A DNA stretch of 64,000 nucleotides, from positions 165,868 to 229,867 of the forward strand of contig KV454016.1 in the NCBI GenBank assembly GCA_001661245.1, in the 5' to 3' direction. A program made the position numbers and the translations under genes. A model generated the notes under the pieces. It saw only the letters and a program-made list of their open reading frames with translations, was not told where the DNA came from and ran no database searches. Positions within the stretch are counted from its first letter, which is position 1, and every line of letters begins with the position of its first letter. Shown here one piece after another: positions 20,776 through 30,729 of this stretch. This DNA comes from Pachysolen tannophilus NRRL Y-2460 (taxonomy: Eukaryota > Ascomycota > Pichiomycetes > Alaninales > Pachysolenaceae).

Positions 20776-22194
20776 ATGATCATGTTAAGGAGATTGGCTT
20801 TATCTAGGAACGTTTTTGGAAGTGGTTGTTTAAGTTTTCGTAGGGGACTTGCTTCTGTTTCTACAGCAGTTCCTAATACTAGAACTTCAGTTTTACCAAA
20901 TGGATTAACTGTGGCAACTGAGTTTATACCCAATACATCAAGTGCAACTGTTGGAGTTTGGATTGATGCTGGTTCGAGAGCAGATGTAGGAGATAATACG
21001 AGTGGGACTGCTCATTTTTTGGAGCATTTGGCTTTTAAAGGTACTCTGAATAGATCTCAATATAATTTAGAATTAGAAATTGAAAATATTGGTGCACATT
21101 TAAATGCTTATACTTCAAGAGAAAATACTGTTTATTATGCAAAAACTTTAAAAGATGATATTCCAAGAGCTGTTGATATTTTATCGGATATTTTAACAAG
21201 ATCAACTTTAGAAAAAATGGCTGTTGAAAAAGAAAGACCAGTTATAATAAGAGAAAGTGAAGAAGTTGATAAAATGTATGATGAAGTAGTTTTTGATAGA
21301 TTACATGAAGTTTGTTTTAAAAAACAACCTTTAGGAAGAACAATTTTAGGTCCAATTGAAAATATAAAATCTATAAATAGAGATGATTTAAAAAATTATA
21401 TAACAACAAATTATAAAGGTGATCGTATGGTTTTAGTTGGTGCTGGATGTGTTGATCATGAAGAATTAGTTAATTTTGCTCAACAATCTTTTGGTCATGT
21501 TCCAAAATCAACTCAACTGGCTCCATTAGGTACTCCTAGAGGGAAATTACCTGTTTTTTATGGTGATGAAGTTAAAATTAATGATTTATCATTACCAACA
21601 TCTCATGTTGTATTAGCAGTTGAAGGTGTATCTTGGAATGCACCTGATTATTTTACCGCTTTAGTAACCCAAGCTATAGTTGGTAATTGGGATAGAGCCA
21701 TGAATTATGGAAGTAATTCACCTTCTCCATTAGCATCGTCTGTATCAAACAATGGTAATCCTTTAGCTAATTCTTATATGTCATTTTCAACTTCATATTC
21801 AGATATTGGTTTATGGGGGATTTATTTGGTTACAGATAAAAATGCAAATTTAAAACCTTTAATTGATTCTGTTCTTCAAGAATGGCAAAGAATTAGAAAT
21901 GGAAATATTTCAAATGATGAAGTAGAAACTGCAAAATCTCAATTAAAAGGTTCTTTATTATTATCATTAGATGGTTCTACAGCTATTGCTGAAGATATTG
22001 GAAGACAAATTGTTACAACAGGTCATAGATTATCACCAGAAGAAGTTTTCCAAAGAGTAAACAAAATTAATAAAGATGATGTAATTGCTTGGGCAAATTG
22101 GAAATTAACAAATAAACCAATTGCTATTGCTGCTTTAGGCAATGTAGAAAGTTTACCTTCACATGAGTATATTACTAAAGGTTTACGTTCTTGA
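20776..22194 (+). CDS. MAS1: Mitochondrial processing peptidase beta subunit Mas1
   Basis: Mas1 is the catalytic subunit of matrix processing peptidase; it cleaves presequences from imported proteins. 472 residues from ATG at 20776, with MLRRLALSR two codons later as an alternative start. The N-terminus is a basic amphipathic presequence. The inverted zinc motif HxxEH is at His80-Phe-Leu-Glu83-His84 (AHFLEHLAFKG). Other family blocks are ELEIENIGAHLNAYTSRENTVYYAK, the downstream Glu in IIRESEEVDKMYDEVVFDRLHE, PLGRTILGPIENIKSI and SLDGSTAIAEDIGRQ. The protein is full length. A CTG codon sits in KGT-CTG-NRSQ, a position that varies among homologues. Confidence 0.96.
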   Translation: MIMLRRLALSRNVFGSGCLSFRRGLASVSTAVPNTRTSVLPNGLTVATEFIPNTSSATVGVWIDAGSRADVGDNTSGTAHFLEHLAFKGTLNRSQYNLELEIENIGAHLNAYTSRENTVYYAKTLKDDIPRAVDILSDILTRSTLEKMAVEKERPVIIRESEEVDKMYDEVVFDRLHEVCFKKQPLGRTILGPIENIKSINRDDLKNYITTNYKGDRMVLVGAGCVDHEELVNFAQQSFGHVPKSTQLAPLGTPRGKLPVFYGDEVKINDLSLPTSHVVLAVEGVSWNAPDYFTALVTQAIVGNWDRAMNYGSNSPSPLASSVSNNGNPLANSYMSFSTSYSDIGLWGIYLVTDKNANLKPLIDSVLQEWQRIRNGNISNDEVETAKSQLKGSLLLSLDGSTAIAEDIGRQIVTTGHRLSPEEVFQRVNKINKDDVIAWANWKLTNKPIAIAALGNVESLPSHEYITKGLRS

Positions 22195-22350
22195 AAATTT
22201 TTTTAATATATAAAATTTAAATCATGTATATACTAAATAAAATACTATATAAAAATATATATATATATTTATATAGTAAAAAAAATTTAAAAAAATTAAA
22301 AATTAAAAAATTATTATATTATATATTCATTAATAATAATGTTATAGATC

Positions 22351-23358
22351 ATGTCTTCTAGTATTAATATTGATTCAATCATTGAAGATAAAGTGAATCT
22401 ATATGAGTTATTAGAACTTGATGGTTTAAATTATAGAAATATAACTGAAAAAGAAGTACGAAGGCAATTTAGAAAAAAAGCATTAATATATCATCCAGAT
22501 AAGGATCCATCAATAGAGGCAAGAAAGAAATTTGAATTAATTTCTATAGCATTAAATATATTAGTTGATCCTAATTTAAAATCAAAATATGATAATTTTT
22601 TAGAGAAAGAGAAACAACAACTGGGTAAAGATGAAAAATTAAGTAAAGAATTATATGATTTAAAAATTGAATTACAAAAAAATGAACAATTTTTTAAAAA
22701 AAATTTATTTGAGAAAACACAAAGATTACAAAAAATTGAAAGATTAAAAGAAGATGGACTTAATAAAAGGAAACTTAAAGAAAAAGATCTTTTATTTATA
22801 AGAACAAATAATGATGATAATATAGATAAAGGAATCGAAAATAATGATCTTCCATTAAGACCAAATAAAAATTTTCAACAAGTTAATACTACTACTACTA
22901 GTACTAGAGGTACTATACCTTTAATAAAATTAAAATGGAAAAGAAAACCAGATTTGGTTGACCATATCAATGAAGAAACTATTATAGCAATAATGTCAAT
23001 ATTTGGTAAAATTGATTCTGTAAATTTATTAACTTTTAATAATAAATCAGAAAATATTAGGTATGATTATTGTTTGATACAATATCATGATTTATCATCA
23101 GTTCACGCTGCTTTAAATCATGATTATTCAAAAACTTCAAATATTTGGGATAATTCTGGTTTAAGAAAATTAAGCAGTTTACTACGAAATTGTGAAATTT
23201 ATAACGATAATGACCACAAAATTAATAAAGAAACTAATAGTTTAAATTTAAATACAAAAATTTCTAAAATTGATAAAAAAAATCTTTATTATGAAGATTA
23301 TTTTGAAAAAACTATTTCTAAAATGTCATTTTTTGAAAGAAATAAAAATTTCATCTAA
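22351..23358 (+). CDS. CWC23: Spliceosomal J-protein Cwc23
   Basis: Cwc23 (DNAJC17 family) is an essential J-protein that acts with Ntr1/Prp43 in spliceosome disassembly. ATG at 22351, 335 residues. The J domain spans about residues 15-80, with HPD at 48-50 (IYHPDKDP), preceded by VRRQFRKKAL. A Lys/Glu-rich coiled coil follows (about 85-150). Then comes an RRM-like fold (about 190-265: PLIKLKWKRK, then IMSIFGKIDSVNLL, then YDYCLIQYHDLSSVHAAL). The J-coil-RRM order is characteristic of DNAJC17/Cwc23. Confidence 0.88.
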   Translation: MSSSINIDSIIEDKVNLYELLELDGLNYRNITEKEVRRQFRKKALIYHPDKDPSIEARKKFELISIALNILVDPNLKSKYDNFLEKEKQQLGKDEKLSKELYDLKIELQKNEQFFKKNLFEKTQRLQKIERLKEDGLNKRKLKEKDLLFIRTNNDDNIDKGIENNDLPLRPNKNFQQVNTTTTSTRGTIPLIKLKWKRKPDLVDHINEETIIAIMSIFGKIDSVNLLTFNNKSENIRYDYCLIQYHDLSSVHAALNHDYSKTSNIWDNSGLRKLSSLLRNCEIYNDNDHKINKETNSLNLNTKISKIDKKNLYYEDYFEKTISKMSFFERNKNFI

Positions 23359-23943
23359 CATATATATATATTTATATGATTAAATTTCTTAACCTAGATG
23401 GAAAACTAAATATTCATATTATTTCTAGTAATTCATCATCATTATCAAATAATACTTGATTCTATTTTCAATTAGGTTAATAAAATCGTACTAAAAAAAG
23501 AGCGATACGCATCATAGCCGATTTTTTGCGCTTATAGTTATACGCACTCAGCGTACGCGTATATACACGATATCAGCGATACGCTAGTTACGTTTTATAT
23601 GCTTATCAAATGCGTGCGCACATAAAGCTGTTAGCGTACCGCAACGGTATACCACAACCAGTGCACCGCAGATGCCCTTTTAATGCGCACCGCACAAATG
23701 GTTTGTTTGTTTTCATTTTTACGAAAACAGTTTTAAAAAAAAAACATCTCTCTTTTATATAATTGTTAAAAGTAAAATAAATAGGTTTATATATTTATAT
23801 AATTCATTCATTCATTTAGTTATAGTTTAACAAATCAGTCATTTGGGGGGTTTAGGAAAAGAAAGAAAAAAAATATAAAGATTAGAAATAAGGGAATTTT
23901 ACGTTTAATAGCTATAGTAAATATATATGTATAAACAACAAAA
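23359..23943. other. CWC23 to MOB1 intergenic
   Basis: Contains the CpG-rich block listed separately (23501-23700). The rest is AT-rich with TA tracts, forming the MOB1 promoter. Confidence 0.5.
23501..23700. other. CpG-rich block with duplicated AGCGATACGC
   Basis: About 200 bp packed with CG dinucleotides inside an otherwise very AT-rich intergenic region. AGCGATACGC occurs exactly at 23501 and 23575. Related words are GCGTACGCGT (23551), GTGCGCAC (near 23612), AGCGTACCGC and GCGCACCGC. Several are self-complementary. No open frame or RNA fold was recognised. It could be a transcription-factor cluster for MOB1 or a small non-coding gene. Confidence 0.6.
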
Positions 23944-24882
23944 ATGTCATTCTTTCAGAATTTGTAAGTTTTAAACTCTAAGAATTTTAAAGGCAAAAAA
24001 AAAAAAACAACAAAAAAACAAATAAAAGGTAAACAAGATTGATTACTAACAAAGTGTACAATTGTACACCGATTTTATAGGCATTTGAACAATAATACGA
24101 ACGGTCATACGATAAAGACAAATAGAGGGTTTAAGAAAGCTGGGGGTCAAGCTATAGGTAGTCTTTCACCAGAACAACAGCTGCTATCGTCACCTACATA
24201 TCCACATCAACAACAACAACAACAACAGCAGCAGCAGCAACAGCAATCGAATACGAATACGAATACGAATACGAATATAACCAGTCATAAAGATATTAGG
24301 AATTATGCCGAGTCTACATTAGGTTCCGGCAGTGCTCTTGCGCAAGCAGTTAAATTGCCATTGGATGAAGATGTTAATGAATGGATTGCAGTACACGTTG
24401 TAGATTTTTATAATCAAATCAATATGTTATATGGTACAATCACAGAGTTTTGTTCTCCAACAACTTGTCCCAGAATGATTGCAACACCTGAATATGAATA
24501 TTTATGGCAAGATTCTACTTCTAGAGATAAAAAACCTGTTTCTTTAAGTGCGCCAATGTATGTCGAGTCATTAATGCGTTGGATTCAAGGGTTTTTCGAT
24601 GATGATAATGTTTTCCCTTCAAAGATTGGTGCACCATTTCCACCAAGGTTCCAAACTCTTGTTAAAACTATAATGAAGAGATTATTTAGAATTTATGCAC
24701 ATATTTATTGTCACCATTTTGATGAAATTACTGAATTGGGCTTACAAACCCATTTAAATACTTCTTTAAAACATTTCATATTGTTTTCAAAAGAATTTGA
24801 TTTGGTTCAAGATAAGGATTTTGGACCTTTAAGAGAATTACTTCAAGCAATGTTACAAGATGATAAAAAAACTCCCATCTAA
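23944..24882 (+). CDS. MOB1: Mob1, activator of Dbf2/Dbf20 kinases
   Basis: Mob1 binds and activates NDR-family kinase Dbf2 in the mitotic exit network and in cytokinesis. Exon 1 is 23944-23963 (MSFFQN plus two bases). The intron 23964-24080 has donor GTAAGT, branch TACTAAC and acceptor TATAG. Exon 2 is 24081-24882. The spliced product is 273 residues starting MSFFQNLHLNN, close to S. cerevisiae MSFLQNFH. A Gln tract (CAA/CAG) and an Asn-Thr repeat (TACGAA hexamer) follow. The Mob fold has the zinc ligands in [11 protein letters not shown] and [25 protein letters not shown] and FGPLRELL complete it. Confidence 0.96.
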
Positions 24883-25928
24883 ATTTTTTCCAATATGTTT
24901 GTATTTCTTCTTCTTCTTCTTTATACTGCTATTTCTTTTTCTTTTTTCTTTATATATATAAATTCTTGTTCAACTAACTAGATAATAATAGTAGTAGTAG
25001 TCGTCGTTGTCATTATCGTCATCGTTATCATTACCGCCATTGCCCATTACAATATAACGGTACGCCCAGGTCCGGGTAACCCCACCTTACCTTTCTTTTC
25101 CTCGAGAAGCCACCGGAAGTCACGTCGGAAATCCTGAAAATTCTTTCATATTTTTATATTTTTTATATTTTTTGCCGCCAGACATTTGGCGGGGGATGAA
25201 AAAAAAGATTTACATTTTACCCGCACTGCTTTGAGTCCGTCCACCCAACAACCGCAACTGCATCATCCTCACTCGCGCCTATCTTCCCATAAGTTTGAAC
25301 CCTCGGAAACTATTCACTTATTTTGGACTTTACCAGCAAAACACTGAAAACACTCAAAAGCAATCAATGTAATTAAAGTGCTAGGAATTTTTTTTCTCGA
25401 AACTTTTCCCCGAAAAGTCCGGAACTTGTAAAAACGGACCGAGGATTTGCGGCCGGAAGTGCAATTTAGGTTTCTTTGCAGCGACTTTTCTGTTCTGTCC
25501 AGCCTTTTTATGGCCTTTTTATTAGTGGATTAAAAAAAGATGATATAATTCTATACATTTTTGCAAATATATATAGTTAAATTATAATTCTCGTATTCAT
25601 CAAAGGTTGAAGAGTGGAAGCCATAGATTTGAATTATATTAATAACGAGAGGAAGTTAAGTGAAGGAAAAAAAAAAATTATATATATATATATATATATA
25701 AAAGAAAACGAAAGAGGACAGAATATTAAGAGGTTAGAAGTTGCCTAAAAGTCATCATTATCTTTTTGGTAAAGAAAGATATATAATATATATATAATAT
25801 ATAATATATGAAAGTAAGAAAATAAGTTGAAAGAGGTTTTTGCAAAAAAAAAATAGATAAGTTTTTTTTTCTTTTGGAGACGGATTTTAAAATAGTTTTA
25901 TTGATAAAATATATATTAGGTTTGAAAA
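24883..25928. other. MOB1 to SLM1 intergenic, GC-richer core
   Basis: About 1 kb without a gene. It has two Reb1-type boxes (CGGGTAA at 25073-25079 and TTACCCG at 25217-25223). CCGGAAGT occurs twice (25113-25120 and 25453-25460). A perfect hairpin lies at 25175-25192 (CCGCCA, six bases, TGGCGG). Further CGG triplets near 25410-25460 would suit zinc-cluster factors. TA tracts at 25681-25700 and 25780-25810 precede SLM1. Confidence 0.55.
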
Positions 25929-27974
25929 ATGTCAAAAAATCATACAATGGATTCGAATATAACGAATCCGACAATGTCTATATTGTCTCAGAGTCAACAG
26001 TTGCAGAATCAGTTGCAATTACAACAATTGTTGAATACACAGCAAAATCAGCAACAACAAATACAGCAGCAGACGAGGTCGTTTAACTCTGCGAAATCTT
26101 TAGAATCAGCAGCTAGTTTAGTAAAAAGTTCTTCACAAGGTGCTGGTCAACAACAATTACAACAAAAAAATTCATTACATAAAGATCCAAGAGATCCATT
26201 ATCTATTCAAATTCCAACAACTGCAAATCCTACAGAAGTTTTAGCAACAAGATTTTCAACATGGAGATCCATTATTAAGGCATTGATTGTTTATTTAAAA
26301 GAAATATCAGCAGTTCACGAAGAAATTGTCAGGCAACAAATTAGATTACAGCATGCTTTAAGTTTCCCATTTAACATGCAAGGGGTGAATGGTGAATTAT
26401 TTCAACCTTTTCAACAGCAACCAACTTCAAATCAACCAGATGAAGTAAATATGGCTTCTAAATTTTTCTTACCATTAGGAAATGGATCAATTCAAGATTT
26501 ACCTTCTGTACTTTTCCAATTCCATACTACAAATGCTTCAATGGCTTCCAAAATTGCTAAAGAATTATCAGGTTCAACTATACCAAGATTAGAAGAATTA
26601 AAAAGAGATTTATTGGTAAAAATTAAAGAAATTAGAAGTTTACAATCAGATTTTAAAAATAATGTAACAAAAGAACAACAACAATCAAAACAAGAATTAA
26701 CAAATTTTCTTAATGCTATAGATATGTGTAAATCAAGTCCATCACTGTTACAACCAAGACATGATCCATATCTTTTAAAAATTTCTTTAGATAGACAAAT
26801 TAGGAAACAACTAACAGAAGAAAATTTCTTACATGAAGCATATTTAAATTTACAAGGTTCTGGTAAAGAATTAGAAAAAGTTGTTGTTATTGAAATTCAA
26901 AATGCATTAACTGTATTTGCTAAATTATTGGGTGAAGAAGCACAAACTGTTTTTGATATTTTGATCACTAAATTAGATTCTGGATTTTTAACAAAAGATC
27001 CAACTTTTGAATGGGATGATTTTATCTTAAAAGATGCAAATTTTGTTGATCCTAATTTACCAATGAGGCATAGTAGTGATATTGTATACAGTCATCAAAA
27101 TGATCCATTATCTTTTGAAATTAGATCAGGTTATTTAGAAAGAAAATCGAAATTTTTAAAATCATATTCAAGAGGTTGGTATGTTTTAACTCCAACTTTT
27201 ATACATGAATTCAAATCACCAGATAGAAAGAAAGATCCATACCCAGTGATGACATTATCAGTGGATGATTGTCAAGTTGCAGAGCATTCAAAGAAAGATA
27301 ATAGTGGTGATAGTTGGAGTAAATTTGTATTACATACAAAACAAAATGGATTAATTCATAGAGGTCATAATTGGGTCTTTAGAGCAGACTCTTATGAATC
27401 AATGATTAGTTGGTATAATGATATAAAGAAATTAACATCATTACCTACACCAGTTTCAAGAGCTCAAATAGTTGCTTCAAAGAAAAATCCTTCTGTTAAA
27501 AAATCTTCAATAACTTCAAAGATTTCAGCTCCATCCTCTATGCAAAGTAAAAAAGGTGATACTGTGCTATCTATTCCTGTATCTAATGCCCATTTACCAA
27601 ATAAAGCTTCTTCACCAATTCCTAAAAATATGGTTGGTCAGGATGCTGTTATTACTATAGATCAGGAAAGTAATAGCAGCAACAATAATAACATTAATGA
27701 AAATAATTCAACTAATATTAATGGTCAGCAGACACAGCCATCATCTAGTGGATTTCAAACTATAGAAGCCGAACCACATACACAAAAAGAAGAAGGAAAT
27801 GGACATTTTTCTAGAATTTCACAAGACTATTCAAGAAATAATAATATAAACAGCACGACGTCCAACTCCCCACCAGAGAATTCATTGAATATGGGAATGT
27901 CCGTGACAACAGTAAGTTCAGACGTTGATCGCAGTACTTTATCGGACATTGATATCCGTAAAGGAGGAAAATAG
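25929..27974 (+). CDS. SLM1: PI(4,5)P2-binding TORC2 effector Slm1/Slm2
   Basis: Slm proteins bind PI(4,5)P2 at eisosomes and plasma membrane and link TORC2 to actin and sphingolipid control. ATG at 25929, 681 residues. The N-terminus is a Gln-rich disordered stretch. NPTEVLATRFSTWRSIIKAL starts the F-BAR-like helical domain (about 95-370), which includes FFLPLGNGSIQDLP and SLDRQIRKQLTEENFLHEAY. The PH domain follows (about 395-505: IRSGYLERKSKFLKSYSRGW, then NWVFRADSYESMISWYNDI). The C-terminus is Ser/Asn-rich and may carry TORC2 and calcineurin sites. There is one Slm gene here; S. cerevisiae has two. Confidence 0.93.
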   Translation: MSKNHTMDSNITNPTMSILSQSQQLQNQLQLQQLLNTQQNQQQQIQQQTRSFNSAKSLESAASLVKSSSQGAGQQQLQQKNSLHKDPRDPLSIQIPTTANPTEVLATRFSTWRSIIKALIVYLKEISAVHEEIVRQQIRLQHALSFPFNMQGVNGELFQPFQQQPTSNQPDEVNMASKFFLPLGNGSIQDLPSVLFQFHTTNASMASKIAKELSGSTIPRLEELKRDLLVKIKEIRSLQSDFKNNVTKEQQQSKQELTNFLNAIDMCKSSPSLLQPRHDPYLLKISLDRQIRKQLTEENFLHEAYLNLQGSGKELEKVVVIEIQNALTVFAKLLGEEAQTVFDILITKLDSGFLTKDPTFEWDDFILKDANFVDPNLPMRHSSDIVYSHQNDPLSFEIRSGYLERKSKFLKSYSRGWYVLTPTFIHEFKSPDRKKDPYPVMTLSVDDCQVAEHSKKDNSGDSWSKFVLHTKQNGLIHRGHNWVFRADSYESMISWYNDIKKLTSLPTPVSRAQIVASKKNPSVKKSSITSKISAPSSMQSKKGDTVLSIPVSNAHLPNKASSPIPKNMVGQDAVITIDQESNSSNNNNINENNSTNINGQQTQPSSSGFQTIEAEPHTQKEEGNGHFSRISQDYSRNNNINSTTSNSPPENSLNMGMSVTTVSSDVDRSTLSDIDIRKGGK

Positions 27975-28634
27975 ATGATCGCATTTGATTAATCTGATCT
28001 GATCTGATCTGAAGCATTTCAATAAACCAATACCTCTATTTTTTTGAGATACAGAAATATTGTCGTTGCGATTTGGCTGGTGTCTATCAAATTTAAGAGT
28101 TTAGCATTTTAATGGTATTTTTTTTTTTTTTTTTTTTTAAAACCTTGGTAGAATTGTTTGAAGCTGCTTTTTTTTTGCCTTTTTTTTTTTATTTAAAACT
28201 AAATTATAGAGTACTTTCTTATTGTTTCATCTTTATTTCTTTTTCATTGTGGAGGGGTTTTTGTCGCTGATTTTGGTTAATTTTTCAATATCTGTCGCCA
28301 TTTGTATTCTTTTCTTTTCTTTTCTTTTTTTGTCTTTTTGCCTTTTGATATCGTTTTATTTTTCTGTTTCTTAATCGTATAATATTACCATCGATATCTT
28401 AGTGTTATTACTACTCTAATATTTATCGCTGTTTGTACTGAAATTCCAATTCCAATTTGTATTATCAATCGATTCTTTTCAATAGTGAAAGTGAAAAATG
28501 GTGAAAAATGGTGAAAAAAAAAAATTTTTTTTTTTTTTTTTTTTTAGATAAGAAAATAGGCCTTATCAAAAAGAAGACAACGATATTGATTTGATACTTG
28601 TTCAATTCAATCTATAGTGAATTGTGAGTTTAGT
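27975..28634. other. SLM1 to ALG11 intergenic
   Basis: A short (ATCTG)n repeat (four copies, near 27992-28012), long T-runs, a TTTTC repeat near 28310-28330, and a doubled GTGAAAAATG word near 28490-28512. No further gene is seen. Confidence 0.45.
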
Positions 28635-30458
28635 ATGTCATCATTTTCGTTTGATTCTGAATTATATTCAAAGCTGGATAGTGCTAGCACTAAAAAGAAT
28701 GGATGGGTTAATTATATAAAATCTCAATTTTTGAATCAGCCTGTATGGTTTACCACTGTTTTAGCAATTGCTTTAATTATTTATGTATTCTATTCAGTGA
28801 TAAAAAAAGTCTTGGGGAAATTGTTTTTAGTTCCTCCTTACAATTGGTTGGAGAAAGTGGATAAAGCTTTAAAGTCAAAGAGTTTGAAAATTGCTAATAC
28901 TAATAAGACAGGTTCATATCGTAGAAGGTTTATATTAGGTTCGACGAATCCTGCATTATATTCTACTACTAAAACCATTCAAACTTTGAGAATTGCACAG
29001 GTTGATAAGGAAAATGAAGTGGAATTCAAAGAAAATATCAAGATTAAGTATCCGGATGATGCAACAAGAAAGAGAATTTATGGGTTTTTCCATCCTTATT
29101 GTAATGCTGGTGGAGGTGGTGAAAAAGTCTTGTGGAAAGCAGTGGAGACTACTTTAAATTTCAACTCTAAAAATATTGTTTTAATTTATACTGGTGATGA
29201 GGAATCTCCTAAAGATATTTTGATAAATGTTGAGAGACGGTTTGGATATAAGTTTAATCCAAAGAGAATTGTCTTTATTTATCTTTATAAGAGATATTTG
29301 ATTGAACCCAGTACTTGGCCCTATTTCACATTGATTGGACAAGCAATTGGAACTTTATTACTCTGTTATGAGGCATTGTCAAATGTTTGCCCTGATGTTT
29401 GGGTTGATACCATGGGGTTGCCATTTTCATATCCATTGGTGGCATTAAGTGTTAAGATTCCTATAATTACATATACACATTTCCCAATTATATCCGGTGA
29501 TATGTTGGGTAAATTGAATGTTTGGAGTCCAAGAGGTTTATTTAAATATTGCTATTGGAGTTTATTCATGTATTTATATACTTTATGTGGATCTTTTGTT
29601 GATGTTACAATGGCTAACTCTACTTGGACTTATAATCATTTAAAAGAAATTTGGCGTTTTAATAGCGAAGCAAGTATGGAAAAAGTTTACCCACCTTGTT
29701 CTACTGATAACTTACTTAAAGTTAGGAAAAATGATAATGAGGAAAAAGAGAAAGTAATAGTTTCATTATCACAATTTAGACCAGAGAAAAGACATGATTT
29801 AATTTTAGAAGAATTTAGTGATTATTTACAAAAAACCGAATCAACTGAAAAATACAAGTTAATTTTAATAGGATCAATTAGATCAAAGGATGATGAAAAG
29901 ATGGTAAAGCATTTAAAAGAGATGGCAGACACTCTAAAAATCTCATCCCATGTTGAATTTGTATTGGATTGTGGATACGATTTATTGAAAGATTATTTGA
30001 CTAAATCTGAAATTGGTTTAAATGCAATGTGGAATGAACATTTTGGAATTGTTGTGGTTGAGTATATGGCAGCAGGACTAATTCCTTTAGTTCATGCAAG
30101 TGCTGGACCTTACCTTGATATTGTAGTTCCTTGGGATTTGAATCAAAATGAACAAGTTGATACGTATAATGAAGAAACTAGATCAGGTTTTTATTTTAAA
30201 TCGAAAAAAGATCCAGATTATGGTAATGACCCAATTAAAAATTCTAAATTTCCTGGTCTATCACAATGTATATTACAAATTGAAAAATTATCACAAATTG
30301 AAAAGACAAAAATTTTAACCAGAGGTAAGGAAATTGTCTTGAATAAATTTAGTGATGTTGAATTTGATAATCAATTTGAAAAAGTTTTGGAATATTCAGA
30401 GAAATCAGAGACTTTTAAAAGAGTTGATTTGAGAGATAAGGTTGAGCAGCTTTATTGA
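28635..30458 (+). CDS. ALG11: Alpha-1,2-mannosyltransferase Alg11
   Basis: Alg11 (GT4) adds the fourth and fifth mannoses to dolichol-PP-GlcNAc2Man3 on the cytosolic ER face. The ATG at 28635 gives 607 residues; a GTG six codons upstream is not a start. An N-terminal membrane span lies at about residues 34-58. GFFHPYCNAGGGGEKVLWKAV is the donor-domain glycine loop. PFSYPLVALSVKIPIITYTHFP and LFMYLYTLCGSFVDVTMANSTWT are family blocks. IVSLSQFRPEKRHDLIL opens the second Rossmann fold. The GT4 E-x7-E is in NEHFGIVVVEYMAAG. Confidence 0.96.
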   Translation: MSSFSFDSELYSKLDSASTKKNGWVNYIKSQFLNQPVWFTTVLAIALIIYVFYSVIKKVLGKLFLVPPYNWLEKVDKALKSKSLKIANTNKTGSYRRRFILGSTNPALYSTTKTIQTLRIAQVDKENEVEFKENIKIKYPDDATRKRIYGFFHPYCNAGGGGEKVLWKAVETTLNFNSKNIVLIYTGDEESPKDILINVERRFGYKFNPKRIVFIYLYKRYLIEPSTWPYFTLIGQAIGTLLLCYEALSNVCPDVWVDTMGLPFSYPLVALSVKIPIITYTHFPIISGDMLGKLNVWSPRGLFKYCYWSLFMYLYTLCGSFVDVTMANSTWTYNHLKEIWRFNSEASMEKVYPPCSTDNLLKVRKNDNEEKEKVIVSLSQFRPEKRHDLILEEFSDYLQKTESTEKYKLILIGSIRSKDDEKMVKHLKEMADTLKISSHVEFVLDCGYDLLKDYLTKSEIGLNAMWNEHFGIVVVEYMAAGLIPLVHASAGPYLDIVVPWDLNQNEQVDTYNEETRSGFYFKSKKDPDYGNDPIKNSKFPGLSQCILQIEKLSQIEKTKILTRGKEIVLNKFSDVEFDNQFEKVLEYSEKSETFKRVDLRDKVEQLY

Positions 30459-30729
30459 AGAAATAAAATTGTTTATTTTCAAGAAATGAAAAAGAAAATG
30501 AAAAATTTATACATTTTAAAAAACTATATATATAATTTTTTATCAATTTCAATGCTCAAGATATATGAATAGTTCTTAAAAAGAAAATTTGTAAAACCAA
30601 GAAGAAAGAATGTAAAATTATCATTATTATTATTAATATTATTATTCTCTCTATTCTATTACTATAAGTATTTCTTTTTATTCTTTTTTATTTTTTTTTT
30701 TATTTTTCATCTATACGTATACTTCTTAA

